A DNA stretch of 63,992 bases. It comes from Pirellulales bacterium (GTDB lineage: Bacteria > Planctomycetota > Planctomycetia > Pirellulales > DATAWG01). The notes below the pieces were generated by a model. It worked only from the letters and a program-made list of their open reading frames with translations. It was not told where the DNA came from and ran no database searches. A program made the position numbers and the translations under genes. Position 1 is the first letter of the stretch; each line of letters starts with the position of its first letter. The stretch spans positions 1-63,992 of the forward strand of contig DASZFO010000123.1 in the NCBI GenBank assembly GCA_035939775.1. Reading direction: 5' to 3'. This document shows positions 18,065 to 25,900 of the stretch, piece by piece.

Positions 18065-19633
18065 ATGAATATCGCCCCCCTTGCGTTAGCACCGCTCGAC
18101 CTCACCCCCGCAGTCTATATGCGCGTGGCGGGGTTCATCGGCATCTGCGCGGTCTGGCTAATCGCGGGCAAGATCCCCTTCAAATACAACCTCCGCAATC
18201 TGGCCGTGCGCTGGCGGACGACGCTCCTCACGGCGCTGGCCTTCACGCTGGTCGTCGCCCTGCTGGTCGTTATGCTGGCCTTCGTCAACGGCATGACCCA
18301 ATTGACCGAGCAAAGCGGCCAGCCGGGTAATGTGATCGTGCTGTCCGACGGCGTGACCGACGAGCTGATGAGCAATTTGGGGTACGCCGATTCCGCCGAT
18401 GTGGCGCTCCAGCGGGGCGTGCTTCGCGACGAGCGGAATCGGCCGCTGGCCAGCCGCGAAGTGTATCTCGTCGTCAATCAGCCGATCGCGCATAAAGCTC
18501 CAGAGACAATCCCGCCGCCGAGCGAAAGCGCGACCAACGCGCGGGGACTGCCGCAGTTGGTGGAAGCCGCCGAGAAGAAAGGATCGGTGCTCCTCGCCGC
18601 GAACACAAACGAACGGGAACTCTCGCCGTTTGTGGAACCCTCGAAAAAGAGCGGGACTTCCACTGTCGTTAAGCAGTCTAATGCAGACGCAGTCGCCAAG
18701 ATGCTCTCACAATCCGGCGCGGGGAAGCGGCGGTTCGTGCAGGTCCGCGGCCTGGAAGACCCGACGATGGCGGCAAAGGTTCACGGTCTCGCCCTCTTCC
18801 CTGGCGGTCGGTGGATTTCCGATTCGGGCGTGGTGCGGTTGCGGCCTCCCGGCGCCGACCACGATGAGGTTGCCTTCGAGGCGGTGCTCGGCGAAGGAGT
18901 CGCCGGCGAATTGGGCAAAGACCGCGGCAAGGAACAGCTCCAGGTCGGCGATCTGTTCGATCTCGGCCCGCGGAAATGGATCGTCGTTGGGATCATGCGC
19001 TCGTCCGGCTCTACGTTCGGCTCGGAAGTCTGGGCGAAAGCCGCGCTCGTTGGCCCCGAATTCGGCAAGCCGAACCTGTTCACTTCGATCGTGCTCCGCA
19101 CCGCCGACGCGGCCGCCGCCGAACGGCTGGCCACGGACATGAAGAACTATAAGAAGGCCGCCCTGCAAGCGATGACCGAGACCGAATACTTCTCGAAGCT
19201 CTCGGCCACGAACAAGCAGTTTCTCGTGGCGATCATCTTCGTCACCGTGGTCATGTCGGTCGGCGGGGTGTTCGGCGTGATGAATACGATGTTCGCCGCG
19301 ATCGCCCAACGCACCCGCGATATCGGAGTTCTACGGTTGATGGGCTTCGCCCGCTGGCAGATTCTCTCGTCGTTCTTCATCGAATCGATGGCGATCGCGA
19401 TCGTGGGCGGCTTGGCGGGCTGTGCGCTCGGTTCGTTGGTCGACGGCTGGACGGCCACGAGCGTCGTCAGCGGCGGCCAAGGCGGCGGCGGCAAATTCGT
19501 CGTACTGCAGCTCATGGTCACGACCGACACTTTGGGCCTCGGCATGCTCGTCACACTCTTGATGGGCGGCCTCGGCGGATTTCTCCCCGCCCTCTCCGCC
19601 GTGCGGCTGACGCCGCTGGAGACGCTGCGGTGA
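18065..19633 (+). CDS. FtsX/MacB-type ABC permease 2
   Basis: A 522-residue inner-membrane protein. Two hydrophobic segments lie near the N-terminus (VAGFIGICAVWLIAG and TALAFTLVVALLVVMLAFVNG), followed by a periplasmic domain of about 270 residues and three C-terminal helices. FtsX features include AAIAQRTRDIGVLRLMGFAR and LMGGLGGFLPALSAVRLTPLETLR. It is longer than permease 1 and only weakly similar to it by eye, which suggests a heterodimeric exporter. It is the last gene of the operon; the spacer before it is made of palindromic repeats. Confidence 0.92.
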   Translation: MNIAPLALAPLDLTPAVYMRVAGFIGICAVWLIAGKIPFKYNLRNLAVRWRTTLLTALAFTLVVALLVVMLAFVNGMTQLTEQSGQPGNVIVLSDGVTDELMSNLGYADSADVALQRGVLRDERNRPLASREVYLVVNQPIAHKAPETIPPPSESATNARGLPQLVEAAEKKGSVLLAANTNERELSPFVEPSKKSGTSTVVKQSNADAVAKMLSQSGAGKRRFVQVRGLEDPTMAAKVHGLALFPGGRWISDSGVVRLRPPGADHDEVAFEAVLGEGVAGELGKDRGKEQLQVGDLFDLGPRKWIVVGIMRSSGSTFGSEVWAKAALVGPEFGKPNLFTSIVLRTADAAAAERLATDMKNYKKAALQAMTETEYFSKLSATNKQFLVAIIFVTVVMSVGGVFGVMNTMFAAIAQRTRDIGVLRLMGFARWQILSSFFIESMAIAIVGGLAGCALGSLVDGWTATSVVSGGQGGGGKFVVLQLMVTTDTLGLGMLVTLLMGGLGGFLPALSAVRLTPLETLR

Positions 19634-19692
19634 GTCGAATCTTCGTAAGCCAACCGCGTGCGCTGTCTGCCCAGTTGTCGTACCTTTAATTC

Positions 19693-19926
19693 ATGGTCAA
19701 CGTTCAACTCGACGATGCCGTCGCCGCAGCTCTGAGCGCGAAAGCCGCCGCCGAAGGATTGATGGTTCGGGCGTATTTGCAGACCGTCTTGCTCACCGCC
19801 AAGCGCCCGCCGGGGCCGCGTCTGTCATTGGAGGAGCTTGAACGCCTCCTTGACGAGGAGGCAACGATCGGCCCCTCTCCATCCGATTACTCTTCAAGGG
19901 CCGATCTCTACAGTGATCACGACTGA
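19693..19926 (+). CDS. Antitoxin-like protein of a PIN-type toxin-antitoxin pair
   Basis: A 77-residue protein. The N-terminus MVNVQLDDAVAAALSAKAAA looks like a small DNA-binding or dimerising segment. The C-terminus ends in the acidic tail ERLLDEEATIGPSPSDYSSR then LYSDHD, a form often seen in planctomycete antitoxins paired with PIN toxins. A GTG at 19913 overlaps its 3' end and opens a broken PIN-like frame (see next entry), which supports this reading. Assignment is by pattern and context only. Confidence 0.55.
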   Translation: MVNVQLDDAVAAALSAKAAAEGLMVRAYLQTVLLTAKRPPGPRLSLEELERLLDEEATIGPSPSDYSSRADLYSDHD

Positions 19927-20025
19927 TAGCGTGCGTAATCGACACCGGCGTCACGGTGCGTGTCGATTGGCAAGCGAATTCCTGTTGGATTGATTCCACA
20001 GTTGATTGGTCAAGCGCGTCAAAAC
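19913..20025 (+). pseudogene. Remnant of a PIN-domain toxin gene
   Basis: A GTG at 19913 overlaps the antitoxin stop by 14 bases and reads VITTDSVR. One base later, in the next frame (from 19935), the sequence reads VIDTGVTVRVDW, which resembles the beta1 strand and first catalytic Asp of PIN domains. Removing one A near 19937-19938 would join the two as VITTDSVRIDTGVTVR. The frame then degenerates and runs into the 3' end of the neighbouring toxin gene. It is best seen as a frameshifted, truncated toxin, with modest support. Confidence 0.35.
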
Positions 20026-20331
20026 TCAGCGGCGGCCGAGCCAATAATTGGGCTCGCGGCTGGCATGGGCGACGGCCGTGACCACGATTTCGTCCGGGAG
20101 GACTTCGTACACGACCGCGTAGCGAAACGCTTTGAGCAATGCACGGCGGTAAGGTTGATTGTCAGGCAATGTTTCGAGCTTGGCGAACCGAATTGGAGCA
20201 GTAGCGATGTCATTCAGCCGCTGCGTCAGATCATCGAGAAAGCGCCCACCCAAATCGGGCGACTGCTCGTTCAAATAGCGACGAGCGGCATCGATTTCCG
20301 CTTCCGCTTCCGCGAGGATGCGGAGGATCAT
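20026..20331 (-). CDS. RelE/ParE-family toxin
   Basis: A 101-residue protein with the ParE pattern: ILAEAEAEIDAARRYLNEQS at the N-terminus, RFLDDLTQRLNDIATAPIRF, and the core YRRALLKAFRYAVVYEVLPD followed by IVVTAVAHASREPNYW. Family members either poison gyrase (ParE) or cleave mRNA on the ribosome (RelE); the overall form is closer to ParE. Its ATG overlaps the antitoxin stop by 4 bases (ATGA), so the two are translationally coupled. Confidence 0.85.
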   Translation of the reverse strand: MILRILAEAEAEIDAARRYLNEQSPDLGGRFLDDLTQRLNDIATAPIRFAKLETLPDNQPYRRALLKAFRYAVVYEVLPDEIVVTAVAHASREPNYWLGRR

Positions 20332-20609
20332 TTCGCCGCCTCGCCCGCTTGCTTTCGCCGTTGGTCCGCGAGTACGTCAGCCCCAGGTCGGGCCGTCGTC
20401 GCCCCAATCCGGTACGCCTCAGAACGACGCTGTAATTCGCGTAAGAATTCATCGCCGGAAACTGCGTCCGGGCTGGTCGCCCCAACGGCATCCGGAATAT
20501 CGTCCGCGGTTGGCGGTTCGAGACTCCGCTCCAGTGCGGCCACCACGAAAGCCCGATCCTCCGGCGGCAAGGCGAGAGCCTCGTGCAATACGTGTTCGCG
20601 TAACGTCAT
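20328..20609 (-). CDS. Antitoxin of the ParE-type pair (addiction module component)
   Basis: A 93-residue protein. The N-terminus MTLREHVLHEALALPPEDRA followed by FVVAALERSLE matches the putative addiction-module component family, in which a short helical N-terminus precedes a toxin-wrapping tail. The tail here is Ala/Asp/Arg-rich and probably disordered until bound. The frame extends upstream to 20786, but the ATG at 20609 is preceded by GGAG and starts the family motif. It lies just upstream of the toxin, the usual order, and would be expected to repress the operon. Confidence 0.78.
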   Translation of the reverse strand: MTLREHVLHEALALPPEDRAFVVAALERSLEPPTADDIPDAVGATSPDAVSGDEFLRELQRRSEAYRIGATTARPGADVLADQRRKQAGEAAK

Positions 20610-20700
20610 GGCGAAAACTCCATTTGATTCCCTGATGACGCTATTTTCCCACGCTTTGCTACTGCTGTCGAGTTGTCCTGCTAATTCTTGCTCAAACTGC

Positions 20701-20729
20701 TTGACAGCGTCGCGTACCCTTGCAATAAT
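20701..20729 (+). promoter_or_regulatory. Sigma-70-type promoter for the MORC-like ATPase gene
   Basis: TTGACA (20701-20706), a 17-base spacer and AATAAT (20724-20729) form a near-consensus promoter pointing toward the GHKL ATPase gene. The leader to the ATG would be about 200 bases. The rest of the 20610-20935 gap shows no gene and must also contain the divergent toxin-antitoxin promoter. Confidence 0.55.
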
Positions 20730-20935
20730 CTCGCGAGCGAGGCTGATCGCGTTCCGGCTTGATGTCGGGATGAAAGCGAGCGGCACTACGCGGGCCTGGA
20801 TCAGGAGCCTTCTGCTCGGTCCGATCTCCCCTCGCCAATGACGCGGATTTTAATTGCGCGCAATTCGTGCGTGGTCCGCATCGTTTGTTCATTTCCGGTC
20901 CCGGCTAAATGTCGGGCAGAAAGGAAGTGTGTGTT

Positions 20936-22597
20936 ATGGCGTCGGATTATTCCATCGTGAGGCAGGATCGGTTCATAGAAGCGACGCGTGATAGTGGCTA
21001 CAAGGGTACCGACAGTGCCCTGTCGGAGTTGATCGACAACTCCATTCAGGCCGGAGCAACCGCCGTTACAATCAATATGCTGACCGCCGAACCGGAGCCG
21101 ACCGGAATTGGCCGACCGGCCATGCCGCGCGTGGTCGAGGTGGCAATCGGAGACAACGGTCGCGGAATGAGCGTGGAAACGCTTCGTCGGGCGCTTCGCT
21201 TCGGCGACAGTTCCCGCTTCAATGACCGGACGAGCTTGGGACGCTTCGGCATGGGCTTACCCAACGCAAGCGTGAGCCAATGCACGCGAGTTGAAGTTTA
21301 CTCGTGGCGGCGCGGGTGCAAGCCAATATGGACCTATGTTGATGTTGATGAAATCTCGAAAGGCAAAATGACGGAGGTCCCTGAGCCTCGTGAGGCGGCG
21401 ATTCCGCCAGCTTATGCCGCATTGTTCGACTCTCCGTCGGGCACGGTTGTGATCTGGAAGAAACCCGACCGTCTCGACCATGACCAAAGATGTGAGACCT
21501 TGATACGCCATCTCCGGCCCTCGCTTGGGCGTATATTTCGGTACTTCTTAATTCAGGATTTTGAGCTCACAATCAACGGTGCTCAGATCGGGCCGTTTGA
21601 TCCACTCTATCTGCTTCCCCAAGCGCGACTCGATGGCGATCTGCTGGCGACAAAGCATGGTGACACGCTTACGTTCGATGTCCCGATTCCCGGACAACCG
21701 GGGCAGATCTCGGCGGTCGAAGTCACGATCTCACTTCTGCCGGAAGAATGGCAGGTTAGATTTGGGCCTGGAAAGACCAAAGATCAGAAGGAGGCGCTTA
21801 GGCTTCGTCAGATCGAGACAACGGCAGGGTTTAGCGTCGTGCGCGCAAATCGTGAGATCGATTTGATTCACAGCCCATACCATGCGCGCCACTGGAAGGA
21901 CCGCTGGTATCGAGTGGAAATACGCTTTGAGCCAGAATTGGACGAGGTATTCGGTGTTACCCATACAAAGCAACATGCTCGAATCGTGCGCGGTTCACCG
22001 CTCTTTAATCAAATGGAGACAGCGATTAAGGCCAATGTCAACACGCTCCTGGACATCATCGAGCATCGAAAGCCAACAAGACGTTTGGCCGATCCTACGC
22101 CAGCGGAGGAGTTGGTCAAGCGAATCGAGCCGCGTTTGAAGCCGTTGGAGGGCATTGAGGATAAACCAAGCGGGAAGATTCGTGACGAGATTAACGCGTT
22201 CATCCAAGAGCGGGTGGCAGCCGGTGCGACCGGCGACGTCGCGGACCAACTTGACCGGCGACTCTCGCAGTTCCCCGTGATTGTAGAACTCGAACAATTG
22301 CCCGGGGCACCGGTCTACCGGATTAAGGTGGTCGGCCGCACGATTGTCGTGATGCTGAATACGGCGCATCCATTTTATGAGCGCGTCTATCAGCGCCTTG
22401 AAGAGCAGTCCAATGTCGGCAAGACCGGAGTTGACCTCCTGCTCATGTCACTCGCCCGTAGCGAGGTCGGCGGCTCGGACGAAGCTCGCGAATGGTACGA
22501 TGCGCAACGGCAGAATTGGAGTCAAAACCTTAAGTTGTTTACCTTGCAGCTTCCAGAATTCGAACGTGAAGCGAATGGGAGCGGCGATGACAAGTAA
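20936..22597 (+). CDS. MORC-like GHKL ATPase
   Basis: A 553-residue cytoplasmic ATPase of the GHKL (Hsp90/MutL/histidine kinase) fold. The N-box is ALSELIDNSIQAGA near residue 31, the G1 box GDNGRGM near 72 and the G2 box LGRFGMGLPNAS near 101. A second domain of the S5 type follows (TVVIWKKPDRLD region), and the C-terminal part is helical with TRRLADPTPAEELVKRIEP. MutL-related MORC ATPases of this form usually sit in restriction-like operons with Z1 helicase, PD-(D/E)XK or Vsr nuclease genes. None is present here. By eye its base composition is less GC-rich than its neighbours, suggesting transfer. The ATG at 20936 is preferred over 20909 because AAGGAAG lies upstream. Confidence 0.8.
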   Translation: MASDYSIVRQDRFIEATRDSGYKGTDSALSELIDNSIQAGATAVTINMLTAEPEPTGIGRPAMPRVVEVAIGDNGRGMSVETLRRALRFGDSSRFNDRTSLGRFGMGLPNASVSQCTRVEVYSWRRGCKPIWTYVDVDEISKGKMTEVPEPREAAIPPAYAALFDSPSGTVVIWKKPDRLDHDQRCETLIRHLRPSLGRIFRYFLIQDFELTINGAQIGPFDPLYLLPQARLDGDLLATKHGDTLTFDVPIPGQPGQISAVEVTISLLPEEWQVRFGPGKTKDQKEALRLRQIETTAGFSVVRANREIDLIHSPYHARHWKDRWYRVEIRFEPELDEVFGVTHTKQHARIVRGSPLFNQMETAIKANVNTLLDIIEHRKPTRRLADPTPAEELVKRIEPRLKPLEGIEDKPSGKIRDEINAFIQERVAAGATGDVADQLDRRLSQFPVIVELEQLPGAPVYRIKVVGRTIVVMLNTAHPFYERVYQRLEEQSNVGKTGVDLLLMSLARSEVGGSDEAREWYDAQRQNWSQNLKLFTLQLPEFEREANGSGDDK

Positions 22598-22805
22598 CGA
22601 GACGGAGTTTTTTGACGCCGACCCGAGACGCCGGCCGAAAGTTGGGTACTTTCGGCCGGCGTTCGTTAATCCCGTCAAAAGAACGATCGCCGGTCTAGAT
22701 CGCCAATTCTTCGAGGCGCCGTATCGGACTCTCATCAATTTTGAGACTTCGTCATCAGAGAATTGTCGTGCAAGCGAAACGCGATATAAGAGCGTCAAGA
22801 CTTAG
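22587..22805 (+). CDS. Short frame overlapping the GHKL ATPase 3' end
   Basis: A 72-codon frame starts 11 bases inside the 3' end of the ATPase gene, an arrangement typical of translational coupling. The peptide starts MTSNETEFFDADPRRRP and has no recognised family. It contains a perfect 15-base-pair hairpin (22628-22662), which argues that this DNA is a terminator rather than coding sequence. Either it is the stump of a lost partner gene or it is not a gene at all. Confidence 0.25.
   Translation: MTSNETEFFDADPRRRPKVGYFRPAFVNPVKRTIAGLDRQFFEAPYRTLINFETSSSENCRASETRYKSVKT
22628..22662 (+). terminator. Perfect 15-bp hairpin after the GHKL ATPase gene
   Basis: ACGCCGGCCGAAAGT (22628-22642) pairs perfectly with ACTTTCGGCCGGCGT (22648-22662) around a 5-base loop. 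It is followed by TCGTT, a weak U-tract. It lies 30 bases after the ATPase stop and is the best candidate for that gene's transcription end. Confidence 0.6.
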
Positions 22806-22940
22806 TCCTCTGAAACGATTGGACATAAGAAGTTCATCAGGGCATAATCAGAGCTTCGTTTGCCCGCCTGCATCTTCCCGCCTCGGGGAATTCCGAGTTC
22901 TACTGGCCCGATTCCATCCCATTCGACAGGGTGCATTGCC

Positions 22941-25900
22941 ATGCCCACGATTCGACAGTTGCGTTCCGCTCAGTCCCGATTTCTCTTCGTTGCGATAGCG
23001 GTCTTTGCCGTTGGCGCATTGTTCGGGCTGAACACGATTCTCAGGTCGGCTGACGATGCAAAGCCGCCCGCGACGCTGGAGATTCATCCAGGCGACCATA
23101 TCTGCCTGATCGGTAATACGCTGGCTGATCGGATGCAGCATGATGGTTGGTTGGAGACTTATCTCTACAGCCGATTTCCCAAGGAAAACCTCGTTGTCCG
23201 CGATTTGGGATTCTCGGGAGACGAATTGACGCTACGGCTGCGGTCGGCGGGGTTTGGCAGTCCCGACGAGCATCTATCGATCCAGAAGGCCGACGTGATT
23301 TTTGCTTTCTTCGGATACAACGAATCGTTCGCCGGCGCCGAGGGGATCGAGAGATTCAAGCGCGATCTTCAAGGCTTCATCAAGCACGCGCTCGGCGAGA
23401 AGTACAACGGCCATGGCGCTCCGCAGCTCGTTCTCTTCTCGCCCATAGCGCATGAGAACTTGCACGATCGCAATCTGCCCGACGGGACGGAGAACAACCG
23501 CCGGCTCGCGCTCTATACGGCCGCAATGGCCGAGGTCGCGAAAGCCAACTACGTGCCATTCGTCGATCTCTATGAGCCGACGCTCAATCTGTACGCCAAG
23601 GCCGACAAGCCGCTCACGATCAACGGGATCCATCTCAATGACGAGGGCGATCGGCAGCTTGCCCAAGTGATCGACCAGGACCTGTTTCCCGGCCAGCCGA
23701 CGCCGCCGCGCGATCCGGCGGCGATGGAAAAACTGCGGCAGGCGATCGTTGACAAGGATTTCATCTGGTTCAACCGCTATCGAACGGTAGACGGCTATTC
23801 GATCTTCGGCGGCCGGGCCGATTTGAGCTTCCGCGACGGGCAGACCAATCGCGTCGTCGCCCAGCGCGAGATGGAGGTGCTCGACGTGATGACCGCCAAC
23901 CGCGACAAGCGGGTTTGGGCGGTCGCCGGCGGCGGCGATCTTGCAGTCGATGATTCCAACACTCCGCCGTTCATCCCGGTGAAGTCGAATTTCCCCGGCA
24001 AGAATCCCGATGGCACGCACGTGTTCGTCGATCCCGAGGAAGAGATCAAGTTGATGACGGTGGCCAAGGGGATGAAGGTGAACCTGTTCGCCTCGGAGAA
24101 GGATTTCCCCGAGCTGGCCAAGCCCGTGCAAATGGCGTTCGATCCGAAGGGGCGGCTGTGGGTCGCCGTCTGGCCGACCTATCCGCATTGGAAGCCGAAA
24201 GAGGAGATGAACGACAAGATTCTGATCCTCGAAGACACGAAAGGGACCGGCCGCGCGGATAAGTGCACGGTGTTCGCCGATCATCTGCACTGCCCGACGG
24301 GATTCGAGTTTTACAACGGCGGCGTGATCGTGGCTCAAACGCCTGACGTCATGTTCCTCAAGGACTCGCGCGGCGGCGACGTATGCGACACGCGCGTCCG
24401 CGTTCTCGACGGCATCGACTCGGCCGACACGCACCACACGGCCAATAGTTTCGCGCTCGATCCGGGCGGGGCCCTCTATTTCCAAGAGGGCACGTTCATG
24501 CACACGCAGGTTGAAACGCCCTATGCTCCGACGCTCCACAACGTCGACGCCGGCGTCTATCGCTACGAGCCGCGCACGCAGAAGTTCGAGGCCTACGTCA
24601 CGTATCCCTTCGCCAATCCGCACGGCCACGCCTGGGACCACTGGGGCCAGGATTTCGTCTTTGACGGCACTGGGGCCAATCCATATCACGGGGCGCTCTT
24701 CTCGGGGCACCTCGACTATCCGGACAAGCACAACCATCCGCCGCAAGTTTATCAGCAGCGGACCCGCCCTTGCCCGGGGGCCGAGATCATGTCGAGCCGG
24801 CATTTCCCCGATTCGATGCAGGGAAACCTGCTCGTGGCCAACGTGATCGGTTTTCAGGGCATCTTGCAATACAAGCTCAATGACGACGGGGCAAGCTTCC
24901 ACGGCACCGAGGCCGAGCCGATCGTCTCCTCAACCGATTTCAATTTCCGCCCGTCCGACCTGAAGATTGGTCCCGACGGCGCGATCTATTTCCTCGATTG
25001 GCACAATCCGATCATCGGCCACATGCAGCACAATCTCCGCGATCCCAATCGCGATCGAACGCACGGGCGAGTCTACCGCATCACCTACGAAGGCCGCCCG
25101 CTGTTGAAGCCGGTCGAAATCGCCGGACAGCCGATCGAAAAGCTGCTCGATTTGCTCAAGGAGCCGGAAGACCGCGTGCGCAATCGCGTGAAGATCGAGT
25201 TGGGCGGGCGCGACAGCGATCAGGTGACGGCAGCGGCGCAGAACTGGGCCGCCGCTCTCGATACCAAGGATCCGAATTACGAGCACAACCTGCTCGAAGC
25301 GCTCTGGATTCATCAATACCACAACGTCGTCAGCGTCGATCTCTTGAAGCGGCTGCTGGCCTCGCCCGATTTCCATGCTCGGGCGGCGGCGACGCGCGTG
25401 CTCTGTTACTGGCGCGATCGGGTGCCTGAAGCGCTCGAGTTGCTCAAGAAAATGGCGGCCGACGAGAGCCCGCGAGTGCGGCTCGAGGCGATCCGCGCGG
25501 CGAGCTTCTTCAAAGTGCCCGAGGCGATCGAAGTCGTGCTCGTCTCGCAAGATTTTCCGACCGACGAATACATCAACTTCGTCCGCGGCGAAACGCTGCG
25601 AGCGCTCGAACCGCACGTCAAGCGGGCGATTGCCGGCGGCGTTGCGATTCAGTTCACGACGCCCGCCGGGGCTCGCTACTTTCTCAAGAACGTCGGCACC
25701 GATGACCTGCTAAAGATGAAGCGCAGCCAGGCGGTCTTTGTGGAATTGCTTTCTCGGGCGGGAGTTCGCGATGAATTTCGCCAAGAGGCGGTCGCCGAAT
25801 TGGCCAAGCTCGAGAACAAAAGCCAAGTGCGCGTGCTGCTCGATGCGATCCATAGCCAGGACGAGCAGCAGATTCATTTGGACGGCAGCGTGCTCTTCGA

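Noticed and set aside
23274-24902. Minus-strand frame of 542 codons inside the PVC gene
   Set aside because: His/Arg/Val-rich shadow typical of high-GC antisense frames; the plus strand encodes conserved domains.
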